Below are positions 1 to 8,918 of a stretch of DNA of 54,025 bases, in pieces. The stretch covers positions 1 to 54,025 of the forward strand of contig JAFGQK010000384.1 of NCBI GenBank assembly GCA_016935735.1, written 5' to 3'. The translations under genes and the position numbers were made by a program. The notes beneath the pieces were generated by a model. That model made no database searches and was not told where the DNA came from. It saw only the letters and a list, made by a program, of their open reading frames with translations. Every line of letters begins with the position of its first letter. Position 1 is the stretch's first letter. Source of the stretch: Spirochaetales bacterium (GTDB taxonomy: Bacteria > Spirochaetota > Spirochaetia > SZUA-6 > JAFGRV01).

Positions 1-83
1 ATCCCGGAACAGGTGGCAGGATGTTTCCAGAATCACTGGCAGGATGTCTCCGGAATGGGTGGCAGGATCAGGCCGGAATACTC
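1..83. repeat. 23-bp tandem repeats, probable IS21-family terminus
   Basis: The core GGCAGGAT starts at 15, 38 and 61, an exact 23-bp period, and each copy ends in a C(C/A)(G/A)GAAT-like block. A partial unit lies at 1-10. Tandem repeats of this style (GGTGGCxxx...CCGGAAT) are found at the ends of IS21-family elements, where the IstA transposase binds. No transposase lies in the window, so the body would be to the left of position 1. The family assignment is from memory of such ends. Confidence 0.5.
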
Positions 84-95
84 AATCACGTTCAA

Positions 96-149
96 ATCTC
101 GTGCAATGGTAAAAAAAGCTAATAAAACAGCATTTTAATTGCACGAGAT
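96..149. repeat. 12-bp inverted repeat
   Basis: ATCTCGTGCAAT (96-107) and ATTGCACGAGAT (138-149) are a perfect 12-bp inverted repeat with a 30-bp AT-rich middle. It sits between the presumed IS end and the regulator gene. A second, weaker pair, TTGTAAATT (156-164) and AATTTACAA (180-188), lies next to it, just past the regulator stop codon, and may be a weak terminator. Function of the first pair is unknown. Confidence 0.45.
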
Positions 150-203
150 CGGTACTTGTAAATTCCAATCATTTTTCCAAATTTACAAATTGAACGAATA
201 ATT

Positions 204-527
204 TTATAATTCTTCTTCTGTGTGTTCAGTGTAGTTCTTTATCTTTCTGTCAGTAGGGATGCCCGATATCGAATTCCCACCCTTTCCTGCAATATAGGCA
301 CCATATCCCCGACGTTTTACCAGGTATCCTTCCAGTTCAAGGATCCTGTATGTTTTTAATACAGTATTTATGCTTACCCCTAATTTTTTTGCAAGGTTTT
401 GGGCAGGATAAATCTTTTCCCCGGGCTTAAGCAAGCCGGTTTTAAGGGCAAAAATAACCTGGTCATGGATCTGTTTATAAAAAGGAATACTGCTCGAAAA
501 ATCCAAAGTAATGGCAAGATCCGCCAT
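204..527 (-). CDS. GntR-family (YtrA-like) transcriptional regulator
   Basis: A short 107-residue protein consisting almost only of a GntR winged helix (residues about 10-80). It contains IPFYKQIHDQV, LKPGEKIYPAQNLAKKLGVS and the recognition helix region SINTVLKTYRILELEGYL. The C-terminus lacks a FadR or UTRA effector domain, which is the YtrA type. Such regulators usually control neighbouring transporters. Here the adjacent MMPL operon has repeated GTATTA half-sites around its promoter, the likely target. The ATG has an AAGGAG-type ribosome site, and a terminator at 573-637 separates it from the operon, so it is probably transcribed separately. Function is inferred from family and context. 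Confidence 0.85.
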   Translation of the reverse strand: MADLAITLDFSSSIPFYKQIHDQVIFALKTGLLKPGEKIYPAQNLAKKLGVSINTVLKTYRILELEGYLVKRRGYGAYIAGKGGNSISGIPTDRKIKNYTEHTEEEL

Positions 528-572
528 GAAATAGCTCCTTTATGATAGCCGGTTTATATCCGCAAACAATCT

Positions 573-637
573 TTAAAAAAAGTCCGGGATTGTTTATCCG
601 GATAGTTATTATCCTTTTCTTAAACAACCCCGGGACC
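573..637 (-). terminator. Rho-independent terminator of the MMPL operon
   Basis: On the minus strand a long stem pairs 621-636 with 582-596 (GTCC-GGGATTGTTTA type arms with one bulge). It is followed by seven T residues. It lies 19 bases beyond the stop codon of the beta-barrel gene. Confidence 0.8.
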
Positions 638-654
638 TGCCTGGTATCCTACCA

Positions 655-2004
655 TTAAAAACTCAATTTGCACTTAAGATAGACAAGCGGCTGAACCATA
701 TCAATAATGGTAGATCCCATAAAGCTTAAGTCATATTCACCATAGAACTCCGAACCCTTTTTCCCGAAAAAGAGGGTGGAACCAAGTTCAACCTGGAAAT
801 TGGCATACATATCATAACTGATAACAGGAATAAGGGCACAGCTCCCGTCATTCAGATTAAAAAATGCACCTGCGGAAACCTTATAGTAATCGAGGAACGT
901 CTTATCCAGGTAAAGAAAGAGATAGTCCTCTCCCATAAGTATCTTTTCCCCGGAAAGATAATCCAGCACATTATACTCTTTCATATCAGTCACCCCATTG
1001 CCCTGGTGATAGTATTCACACCGTGCATCTGCTTCAATAACAGGAATGGTATAAAAAAAACCAGCACAGGCTTCCAGAAGGTCTTTTGCTTCGTGACCTT
1101 CAAAATCGAATGCCGAATCATCGGAATTCCTGGGCAAATTTACCACAGCTTCACCGTATACATTAACATCCCAGATTCCCCCGGCAAAATCCATACCTGC
1201 GTAGTATGAACGGGTGTGTGCTGTTTCAGCGTAAAGCACTTCCTTTATCCAGCTTAGAGAAAGATCAAATGAGCCGATATTCCCTTTAAGCTTTATACCA
1301 TAGGGCAGGTTATTCCAGTCACCGTCTTCTATTGCCGAAGTGGTCTTATGGGATTTATCCTGGAATGCGGCGTATCCTTCGATTGCATATCCGGGAAAGA
1401 GTGAGAAAGCAGGTGCTATTCCATAAGTTCCCGGTGTTTCCTCGGTAATTGTATTCATGAATGGGACAAGACTCACTTTCTGGGTGGGATTGAACGCATA
1501 CCCTGTCCCCCAGGCAATAGGCATTTTTCCGAATTGCAGGTCAAATCTCCAGATACTCATTTTCCCGTAAAAGTGGTCAAAATTAAATGTCTGGATGAAA
1601 TCGCCCCGGGGAAAATCCGCCTGGTATCCGGCGGAAAGAATCCCATAGTGCTCAAAAAGCATAGTGGGGTTCTGGTTTCCCAGTTTTGCATCGTAGGACA
1701 TCTCTGCATGAAAAGAAAGGTTTTCTCCCGGGTTCCAGTCCCCTTTAAGCCTTAAGTAGGATATATTCCCGACATATGATGTGTCAAATTCATCACCGTC
1801 ATAGATAAAATCGATTGCCAGAAAGTTGACAAGATACCCGTACAGGCTGAATGTCTCTTCGGTAAAGCTTCCTGATTCTTCTGCCTCTGTTACCACATCG
1901 TCCGGGATATCAAAGAGATCCGAATCATACTCATCTTCAGCGGCAAAGGAAAATACCAGGGTGGTGAATAATACAATGATCGATAAAATAATCGTTCTTT
2001 TCAT
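655..2004 (-). CDS. Outer-membrane beta-barrel protein of MMPL operon
   Basis: A 449-residue exported protein with a classical signal peptide (MKRTIILSIIVLFTTLVFSF, then AAEDE). The rest alternates hydrophobic and polar residues in short amphipathic strands and ends in LSF, the C-terminal aromatic expected of an outer-membrane barrel. I chose the ATG at 2004 because GGAGG lies 6-10 bases upstream; a TTG start 12 bases earlier would bury that site inside the coding sequence. It is the third gene after the RND pump and the LolA-like protein, so it may be the outer-membrane exit or receptor for the exported substrate. It resembles DUF1302-type porins found in such operons, but I cannot assign a family with certainty. 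Confidence 0.7.
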   Translation of the reverse strand: MKRTIILSIIVLFTTLVFSFAAEDEYDSDLFDIPDDVVTEAEESGSFTEETFSLYGYLVNFLAIDFIYDGDEFDTSYVGNISYLRLKGDWNPGENLSFHAEMSYDAKLGNQNPTMLFEHYGILSAGYQADFPRGDFIQTFNFDHFYGKMSIWRFDLQFGKMPIAWGTGYAFNPTQKVSLVPFMNTITEETPGTYGIAPAFSLFPGYAIEGYAAFQDKSHKTTSAIEDGDWNNLPYGIKLKGNIGSFDLSLSWIKEVLYAETAHTRSYYAGMDFAGGIWDVNVYGEAVVNLPRNSDDSAFDFEGHEAKDLLEACAGFFYTIPVIEADARCEYYHQGNGVTDMKEYNVLDYLSGEKILMGEDYLFLYLDKTFLDYYKVSAGAFFNLNDGSCALIPVISYDMYANFQVELGSTLFFGKKGSEFYGEYDLSFMGSTIIDMVQPLVYLKCKLSF

Positions 2005-2033
2005 TTCTTCCTCCAATCCTTCCTTAATGGGCT

Positions 2034-2786
2034 TTATTTATAGAAACGGGCCGGGTCAAAATATTTATCATCGATTTCTATATCATATTCCGCGTTAAGG
2101 GTAAGAATCACGGTCATACTCTCTTTATAGAGATTTGCCATAATGATCCGGGAAGGCATAAGACGGCCGCCGATTTTTTTTACCTCTTTCATAATAAGGT
2201 CCTTATAATGCCCTTCTTCCTCCGTATAGTATTCGATCTTGTCCGTAAGATAGGTTTCCTTATTCACATAGATAATGATTTTTGTATATGATGAATCCGC
2301 TGCCTTTGGGTTGCCCTGTATAACCCATTGATCTTTCGAGCTTTCCAGCATGGTAAAGGTATATTTCTCTTCATATTTACCGCTTCCAAGGTCTTCATAG
2401 GTAAAATCGCCGCCAACTCCCTGGACGGATTTTTTCCTGGACTGGCCGGCAATCTTCCTTACCCTTCCTGTTGAAGGAAAGAATACCCATTGGTCATCCC
2501 CCCTGGAAAGGATGCACAACCCCTTGATAGTTTTGGGGGAAAGGAAAACCATGTATGAATCTTCTTCTCCCTTACCATAAGAGAGAACCTTGAACTGGCG
2601 GTTATCGTCCTTATTGTATACATCAGGGTAGACAATCATGGTGAGCTCTGCTTTACTCGAATCGGTACTGTGCATTTCCTCCATTTTTCGGATGATAGAA
2701 AGTGCGTCTTCCGTTTCAGCACCAAGGAATGATACACAAATCACCACCAAAATTGTAATAATAATCATTTTTACCATGTATTTCAT
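2034..2786 (-). CDS. LolA/LolB-fold outer membrane lipoprotein-sorting-like protein
   Basis: A 250-residue protein with an N-terminal signal peptide (residues 1-24, cleavage near FLGAETE). The body carries motifs of the outer-membrane lipoprotein-sorting protein family: DNRQFKVLSYGKGEEDSYMV, WVFFPSTGRVRKIAG and GSGKYEEKYTFTML. Members of this family fold like LolA and travel with MMPL/RND exporters, probably carrying a hydrophobic substrate across the periplasm. The gene lies 15 bases after the RND gene and 29 before the barrel gene, with its own GGAGGT ribosome site. It has no lipobox Cys, so a soluble periplasmic shuttle is more likely than a lipoprotein. The cargo is unknown. Confidence 0.8.
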   Translation of the reverse strand: MKYMVKMIIITILVVICVSFLGAETEDALSIIRKMEEMHSTDSSKAELTMIVYPDVYNKDDNRQFKVLSYGKGEEDSYMVFLSPKTIKGLCILSRGDDQWVFFPSTGRVRKIAGQSRKKSVQGVGGDFTYEDLGSGKYEEKYTFTMLESSKDQWVIQGNPKAADSSYTKIIIYVNKETYLTDKIEYYTEEEGHYKDLIMKEVKKIGGRLMPSRIIMANLYKESMTVILTLNAEYDIEIDDKYFDPARFYK

Positions 2787-2801
2787 GGTACACCTCCTTA
2801 A

Positions 2802-5570
2802 CTATTTTTTATCTGCCGGCACTTTCCGTTCTTTTTTCTTTATAAATGAAAGGAGTGCGGGCAGGATGATAAGCGTTGTCAAAAGACAGGCCGTTATTCC
2901 AAAGAAAAGAATCGATCCAAGGGATGCAATCGAGGGGAAACTCCCCACAAGACTTAATGACCCGAATCCAATCATTGTGGTAAGTGCGGAAAGGAACACC
3001 CCTTTTCCTGTATACCGGTAGGTTGTTTCGATATCCCCTTCTGTTTTATACCGGTGCGCAATATGAATACCGAAATCAATTCCCATCCCGATTACAAGCG
3101 GTATGATAATGACATTCACCATATTCATTTTTAATCCGAAAAGGGGATAAGCGCCAAGCATCCAGATCATCCCCACGACAAGGGGAACAGTTGCAAAGAG
3201 TGTATATTTCAGGCTTCTGAACGTAAGGAGAAGAAACACGAATACCGAAAGAAAGATAAACAGTGCTGCTTTGGGTGTTGCTTCATTAAATTCTTTCAGC
3301 CATTCCACGAGAATCTGTGGGGTCCCTGTTATTTTTTGGGATACTTTTTCGAGGTTACTGTTGAACCGTTCCGTATTTGCAAGATCAGCAAAAATATCCT
3401 GGCGGGGGTAAATCATTATGAGGTTTTTTGTCCCGCTTTTATCAAAATAATTCTTTCTGTAACTTTCCGGCAGATCGGCAAGAATATCGTCCTGGGTAAC
3501 CGAGTCTTTTATATCGGTCATCGAATCGATAATCCGGTCCATTTCCGGGGCAAAGGCAAGATCAAGCAGGGAAAGGCGTTCGGCATAGAGTGGGGGATCC
3601 GATTTTATTAACGCTATAAGTTTCTGAAATACCTCTTTCCCGGGTCTGCCGACCTCTGCACCGAATATTTCCCTTATCATTTCATTCCTTCTTCTCACAA
3701 TCTTGTTATCTTCACCCAGTCCTGCAACGGAAAGCTGTCCGATTTCAATGATATTGTCCTCCAGTCTGTCAACCTGGGCAATAAATTCTTCCAGTTCGGA
3801 TTCAGAATAGAAAAAAGTGGTGTAACGTTTATCTATATTATGCAGTTCCCGGATAATATCGATCCTTTCGGGTATTTCATCTTTGTCCGGGATAAGCTGT
3901 GATATGGAACTTACCTGTGCAACAAGCTTCTGTTTTTCCAGTTTTTCCGTGAGTTCCCGTGCTTCTTCTATACTCTCTGCAATATACATTGATGCATAGG
4001 GATTGATATCGAATTTTTCCATAACCTTGTCATACTGGACAATTGAAGGCATTTGCTGGGGCTCAAGTTTCATAATATCGTATTCATATTTATTCAGGAA
4101 AAATGCCGAATAGAGGAGACCTGCGGTTATAATTAATCCTGCAATCAAGGTCACCCACCGGTATTTATAAGTGATTTTTCCCAGGCTGGACAGAAAATTA
4201 AAGTTTATTTTCGGTAAACGGGTAGAGGCAAAATCCTTTTTCTTTCCGAATAAGAGAAGTAAAGACGGGAGGATAAACATCATTGCAATCAAACACATAA
4301 CAATGCCGATCCCCATAACTATACCGAACTGGACAAAGGCTTTTGAACCTGTTGCAGAAAGGACAAAAAAGCCGATTGCAGTGGTAACTGCGGCCATGGT
4401 TATTCCAAGACCGGATTTTATATACGTGTTTTTTATTGCATCTTCGGGAGTGTATCCTTCTTCCCTGTAGGTGTTAAAGTTTACAATTACCTGTATCCCG
4501 TAGTCCACTCCAAGTCCTATAAGCAGGACAGCCATCATACTGGTAAGCATATTCACTTCTCCAAGGGTAATCCCGAGAAAGCCGAAACTGAAAATAACAC
4601 CGCAGATAAGTGCGATAATGACAAAGACCACTGCCCGGATTTGCTTGAAAGAAAAAATAAAGAGGAGAAGAATAAGTGCCAGCGCTACAAGAGAAGGAAC
4701 ACTCATGTCAAAACTCATGGCATCCTGTTCATCCCCCTGTGTTGCCACATCACCTGTATACCCCACCTTTAGATCCGGAAAGTTTTTTTGAACTTTTTTA
4801 AGGATTGCTTTTATTTCTGTCATCATTTCGTTGATTTTCTCTATTTCAATAATATTAAAATCAGGAGAAATCGTAAAAAGGAGCATCGTATTATCATAGT
4901 TGAATCCATATTCATCACCATAGAGAAATGTTTCGGCAAGCATTTTTCCCTGGTTTTTCATTGCATCTTCTGTCTTCCCGGGCTCTTCCAGGTAATCTTT
5001 AAGTTGTATAAAAAAGCTCTCCATCTGGTTAAGCATTCCGACTGCTTCATTTTCCTGCTTCCTGGTGTTTATTTCTTCTTCTGCTTCATCACCGGTATAG
5101 GTTTCTTCAAATGAATCATTTATAGCGGTAATGAACGGGAGCAGGTTCACTTTCTTAAAGAATTTTCCTGTTTTTTCCAGATCATCTGCTTCCTGGAGTA
5201 ACAGTCCCCACTTTTTAATATACTCCCTGTCTACTTTGAGGTTAATTGCCCGGGTATTATCCATTACAGTCTTGTTTGCTTTAACTTCCGATGCAAAAGC
5301 CTCTGCACACTCTATCATCCGCTCCTTATCCTCCCCCTCCACCGTTATCATCACCATGGAACCGCCGGAAAAAAGATCATCGAGTTCTTTGTACATTTCT
5401 ATTTTGGGATTATTTTCCGGCAGCATGTCATCCATTTCAGTTTTCATTTCGATATTCGAGGCCGCAATAAAGGATAAAATAATAAGTATTGCACCAACAA
5501 AAGGAATGATTTTACAGTACCTGGTAACAAATCTTGCCAGGGCTTGCATTATCAGTTCTTCTATTTTCAT
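2802..5570 (-). CDS. RND/MMPL-family transporter
   Basis: A 922-residue inner-membrane pump with the usual duplicated layout: one N-terminal membrane helix, a periplasmic loop, six helices, a second helix and loop, and six more helices. Each half carries the GxxxDYG/GIDFG signature in the fourth helix (GLGVDYGIQVIVNF and GMGIDFGIHIAHRY). This is the MMPL/HpnN/SSD-like branch rather than the AcrB drug-efflux branch. It heads an operon with a LolA-like carrier and a beta-barrel, which suggests export of a lipid or other hydrophobic molecule to the outer membrane. The ATG is preceded by AAAGGAGG. Expression should depend on the consensus promoter at 5622-5650, probably under GntR control. Confidence 0.88.
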   Translation of the reverse strand: MKIEELIMQALARFVTRYCKIIPFVGAILIILSFIAASNIEMKTEMDDMLPENNPKIEMYKELDDLFSGGSMVMITVEGEDKERMIECAEAFASEVKANKTVMDNTRAINLKVDREYIKKWGLLLQEADDLEKTGKFFKKVNLLPFITAINDSFEETYTGDEAEEEINTRKQENEAVGMLNQMESFFIQLKDYLEEPGKTEDAMKNQGKMLAETFLYGDEYGFNYDNTMLLFTISPDFNIIEIEKINEMMTEIKAILKKVQKNFPDLKVGYTGDVATQGDEQDAMSFDMSVPSLVALALILLLFIFSFKQIRAVVFVIIALICGVIFSFGFLGITLGEVNMLTSMMAVLLIGLGVDYGIQVIVNFNTYREEGYTPEDAIKNTYIKSGLGITMAAVTTAIGFFVLSATGSKAFVQFGIVMGIGIVMCLIAMMFILPSLLLLFGKKKDFASTRLPKINFNFLSSLGKITYKYRWVTLIAGLIITAGLLYSAFFLNKYEYDIMKLEPQQMPSIVQYDKVMEKFDINPYASMYIAESIEEARELTEKLEKQKLVAQVSSISQLIPDKDEIPERIDIIRELHNIDKRYTTFFYSESELEEFIAQVDRLEDNIIEIGQLSVAGLGEDNKIVRRRNEMIREIFGAEVGRPGKEVFQKLIALIKSDPPLYAERLSLLDLAFAPEMDRIIDSMTDIKDSVTQDDILADLPESYRKNYFDKSGTKNLIMIYPRQDIFADLANTERFNSNLEKVSQKITGTPQILVEWLKEFNEATPKAALFIFLSVFVFLLLTFRSLKYTLFATVPLVVGMIWMLGAYPLFGLKMNMVNVIIIPLVIGMGIDFGIHIAHRYKTEGDIETTYRYTGKGVFLSALTTMIGFGSLSLVGSFPSIASLGSILFFGITACLLTTLIILPALLSFIKKKERKVPADKK

Positions 5571-5595
5571 AATAACCTCCTTTGATGCTGTTTTA

Positions 5596-5650
5596 TTGTA
5601 TTAAAGTATTAGTACAATAAAAATATAGTACATTAATACAATATTGTCAA
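5596..5650 (-). promoter_or_regulatory. Promoter and putative GntR operator of the MMPL operon
   Basis: On the minus strand TTGACA (5645-5650), a 17-bp spacer and TATATT (5622-5627) form a near-consensus sigma-70 promoter. Three GTATTA half-sites surround it: one inverted in the spacer (5634-5639) and two just downstream of the start site (5606-5611, 5598-5603). The outer pair forms TTGTATTAA / TTAATACAA. The placement is that of a repressor site. Confidence 0.75.
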
Positions 5651-5788
5651 ATTCTTTTTTCCATTTTTTGAAAAAAAGATTACTGGAGGGATGTAAGCGA
5701 TTTGTTTTTATCAAGAAAGGCGAATTATATAATCATTTCCTTACCAGGTGGAAAACACTATCTGTGGTGATAAAAATTACAGGATTAT

Positions 5789-7648
5789 CTATTTGGACAA
5801 TCCCAATGTCTTTTCGATCCTTGTCCTGGTGACACTCAAGATTTCCGCTGTTTCCACACGAAGGAATTTGAAAAATATCTCATAATGCTTTTCCTTCCGG
5901 TACATTTTCCCGGTTATGAGTACTTCTGCACCGAGTAATGCACCTACTTCCACTGCACTTTCATCGCTGATGATGCCGGAAAGCTGGAGTTCCATTTCCT
6001 CGAGTATTTTCTGGAGGTCTTCACGTTCCACCATGGTAAATCTTTCATCCGCGGAAACGGTTTTTACAAGCTGGTCCGTGAAATACTCCGCATCGATTTT
6101 GTATTTTTCATCCGAAGAAATGACAGGAATAACACTTATACGGATTCCCTTTTCAAGTCCGATGCTTGAATAATCAACGAGTTGTGACACTGCCATTTCA
6201 AACAATTTGTTCAGGGTTTCTTCCTTTTCCTCTTCTTCTATTCTCGTGGCCTCAAAATATTCTTCTCCTTCCTCCATAGGTTGACCGGTGAGATAGCTGA
6301 GTTCTTCTTTTGTAAACCGGATGATAATTGCCTCAAGCTTATCGGTCTGGAAATTTGCTCCGGTATGGTGGCTTACACTCCCGGTTCCTCCCCCTGCACT
6401 CTCACCCTGTTCACCATAGGTAAGGAAGATATACTTTGCATAGGTATACTGGGATATCTGTCTTAACACATATTCGCCTTCAACCGAAAGACCTCCTGTC
6501 CCCACGGTAAAGAGTTTAATCCCTTTATCCCGGGCATCGTGAACCGCATCTACATACGAATACTCCTGGTTGTAATCCAGGTGCGGCGGTGCATCGGTAA
6601 TAATGAATCCCAGCCTGATTCCTCTGCTGTTCCATTCAATATGCTGGATTGCATCATCCAGCGCAGCCTGGAGGTCTTCCCGGACATCGCCACCGCCATC
6701 CGCTTCCACCTGGTCCAGTTCTTCCCTGAACTCATCAAGATTCCCGGTCAGGGGGATAATTTTCGTTATATATTCTTCATCACCCCTGTCCTTGTACAAC
6801 ACCATACCAAACCGGACCCTTGGTTTTGATGAAAGGGAAACAATGTTCATATTGATAATCTCGATTGTTGTTTTAAGCCGGTTGATTTCCTCACCCATGC
6901 TCCCGGTCGTATCGAGGATAAAAAGAATATCAAGGGGTACATTTTTCATATCCGGCCCTGGGTTATCAAAGACAATATCGACCTGCCTTACCCCGTCCCG
7001 GAACACCCGGACGCTTTTTTTCCGCTGCTGATATCTCTCCTCAACATTCGTTGAGGCACGATTGTAATGTATAAGGTTCACCTCGACATCAAAGTATTCC
7101 AGGGTGCCGTATTCAGATGGGAAAAAAAGAAATGACCCGTCTGCATAGGATTGGCCTTTGCACAGGGTGCTGCCGTTACCAAAAATAGTGACTTCTGCAT
7201 TTGGTATGGATTTCCCTTTATTGTCCATGATCTTGAAGATTATCCGCTCCCGGATATTTATACCAAAATGAGATACATAGTTATAGGTGGTAAGAAAATT
7301 GATAAAATAGTTAAATTGTTTATTGTCATCTGCATATCCGGCCCGTAACCCCGACGTTGAAGGAATTCTGTCTTTTCCTGTTTTTCCGTCATCACCCCTC
7401 TTCATACTGTCATCCATCGGATCCAATTCTTCTGAATCCTCGAAACCGCTCACCGTATCTTCTATAATTCCTTTACTCCATTCTTCATCACTATCTTTTG
7501 TTTCACTTTCTTCTTTTTCTTTCTTATCGGCAGAAAAGGGTTCTTCCCCGGATTCATCCTTATTCTGTACAGTAGTTGCACAGGAGAAAAAGGAAAATAT
7601 CACTATAATAGAAAGAAAAAGAAAAAAATATATAACGGTTCTTTTCAT
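5789..7648 (-). CDS. Lipoprotein with regulatory-like fold, VWA and CsgG-like domains
   Basis: A 619-residue predicted lipoprotein: signal peptide with lipobox SFFSC (Cys23), then an acidic low-complexity stretch (24-95). Residues about 135-200 resemble a carboxypeptidase regulatory-like beta fold (KGKSIPNAEVTIFGNG, YADGSFLFF). A von Willebrand A domain follows, with a complete first MIDAS motif (FILDTTGSMGEE; D246, T248, S250) and ITDAPPH later. The C-terminal 120 residues (ERFTMVEREDLQKILEE, GALLGAEVLITGKMYR) match the CsgG/LpoB/FlgO-like fold. The VWA and CsgG-like parts suggest a divalent-metal-dependent scaffold at the outer membrane. ATG is preceded by GGAGG. The precise role is unknown. 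Confidence 0.78.
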   Translation of the reverse strand: MKRTVIYFFLFLSIIVIFSFFSCATTVQNKDESGEEPFSADKKEKEESETKDSDEEWSKGIIEDTVSGFEDSEELDPMDDSMKRGDDGKTGKDRIPSTSGLRAGYADDNKQFNYFINFLTTYNYVSHFGINIRERIIFKIMDNKGKSIPNAEVTIFGNGSTLCKGQSYADGSFLFFPSEYGTLEYFDVEVNLIHYNRASTNVEERYQQRKKSVRVFRDGVRQVDIVFDNPGPDMKNVPLDILFILDTTGSMGEEINRLKTTIEIINMNIVSLSSKPRVRFGMVLYKDRGDEEYITKIIPLTGNLDEFREELDQVEADGGGDVREDLQAALDDAIQHIEWNSRGIRLGFIITDAPPHLDYNQEYSYVDAVHDARDKGIKLFTVGTGGLSVEGEYVLRQISQYTYAKYIFLTYGEQGESAGGGTGSVSHHTGANFQTDKLEAIIIRFTKEELSYLTGQPMEEGEEYFEATRIEEEEKEETLNKLFEMAVSQLVDYSSIGLEKGIRISVIPVISSDEKYKIDAEYFTDQLVKTVSADERFTMVEREDLQKILEEMELQLSGIISDESAVEVGALLGAEVLITGKMYRKEKHYEIFFKFLRVETAEILSVTRTRIEKTLGLSK

Positions 7649-7710
7649 GGCCAGCCTCCGGTCATTAATCTTTATATATATACGGAAAATGAGTCATCCG
7701 GTAACATCGT

Positions 7711-8847
7711 TTATTCAAGGGATCCGAATGTAGAAACAAACTTATTTATTATCGCATATCTCTCCCTGTAATATGACTCCCATTCTTCTGAAAGGGTTTT
7801 TTTTAGAATATTGTCATAGGTTTCCACGATAATTTCCTGTTTATCGTTTATATGACTTGTTATTAAAATACGGTTTAAACCCTGAACTGACGCTCCTTTT
7901 GTTGTGTTGATGATTTCTGCCGTAAGAATAAGCGAATCCCCTGTATATGACCGGTAGTGTTCCAGGTCATAGGGGGTAAGTTTCCATCTTTGCCCCGAAA
8001 CAAAGTTGCCCATGGAATAAAGGATAAGCTTCCTGCAACCATCCTTCTCGATAATTTCATATGGTTGAAGCACATGGGGATGATGCCCGTAAACAATATC
8101 AGCACCTGCCTGGATGAGTTCCCGGAAGTAAGTTATTTTTTGTTTTTCCGGGTACAGGGCATATTCCCTTCCTGCATGGTAAGAGACAATAAAAAGGTCA
8201 TAATGAGCAGCATTCTTTTTTACAAATGACAAAAATGCCCCTGCATCCGTCTCATTTCTGTAATCGACAATATGGATATAAGGATTTTTCCCGGGAAAGT
8301 TTAAAAATTGGGTAACGGAAATAAACCCGATTTTAAAACCCTTTTTCCTTATCTCGACGGGCATGAATTCCTGTTCCGTATTTCCCCTTGTCCCGGAAAA
8401 ATAGATGTTCATCTCATTCCCGTCACGAAGAATCATGAAGGAGCCGAGGGTATTGAAAACACCTTCCCTGCCCTGGTCCAGGGAATGGTTGTTTGCAAGG
8501 GAAAAAACATCAATCCCTCCATTAATAGCGGCCTGGACATACTCCCTGTGAATATTGAAACGGGGATATGTCATATATGGCAGGTTCTCATCAACCGGGG
8601 TTTCCAGGTTGGAAAAGGTAAGGTCATCGGCTCCCAGTATATCTTTTACCTGTTCATACATAACAGAATAATCTGCTATCCTGAAATTCACTTCATGCGC
8701 CATTGTATCACCAAGAAAGGTAAGCGATAATGATGTTTGAGGATGAATAATACCGGGAAGGATGGAAAAAATAAAAAAGCATATATATGATTTGTATTTA
8801 CACTTTAGAATATTCATCATATACCTGGTTACCATCTTCCTGTTCAA
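7711..8847 (-). CDS. CapA-family (PgsA-like) metallophosphatase-fold protein
   Basis: A 378-residue protein of the bacterial CapA family (PGA_cap). It shows the family's motifs in order: LTFLGDTMAHE, LTFSNLETPVDE, FSLANNHSLDQGREGV, FIVSYHAGREYALYP and IVYGHHPHVLQPYE, then LYSMGNFVSG. The Asp, Asn and His residues of a dinuclear metal site are all present. Members take part in poly-gamma-glutamate capsule synthesis or act as exported phosphoesterases of unknown substrate. No pgsB/C genes are near, so a capsule role is not supported. The TTG at 8847 is the longest start; the ATG at 8817 with AGG seven bases upstream gives a cleaner signal peptide (ICFFIFSILPGIIHPQ). Confidence 0.82.
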   Translation of the reverse strand: MNRKMVTRYMMNILKCKYKSYICFFIFSILPGIIHPQTSLSLTFLGDTMAHEVNFRIADYSVMYEQVKDILGADDLTFSNLETPVDENLPYMTYPRFNIHREYVQAAINGGIDVFSLANNHSLDQGREGVFNTLGSFMILRDGNEMNIYFSGTRGNTEQEFMPVEIRKKGFKIGFISVTQFLNFPGKNPYIHIVDYRNETDAGAFLSFVKKNAAHYDLFIVSYHAGREYALYPEKQKITYFRELIQAGADIVYGHHPHVLQPYEIIEKDGCRKLILYSMGNFVSGQRWKLTPYDLEHYRSYTGDSLILTAEIINTTKGASVQGLNRILITSHINDKQEIIVETYDNILKKTLSEEWESYYRERYAIINKFVSTFGSLE

Positions 8848-8881
8848 CTATACCCGGTCATACTGGCTTATACTTTCTTTA

Positions 8882-8909
8882 ATTATACAACAATTAAAAT
8901 AAATTTCAA
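8882..8909 (-). promoter_or_regulatory. Promoter of the CapA-family gene
   Basis: Minus strand TTGAAA (8904-8909), 16-bp spacer, TATAAT (8882-8887). The predicted start site is near 8875, about 30-60 bases before the possible start codons. Confidence 0.65.
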
Positions 8910-8918
8910 AGTAAAGGG

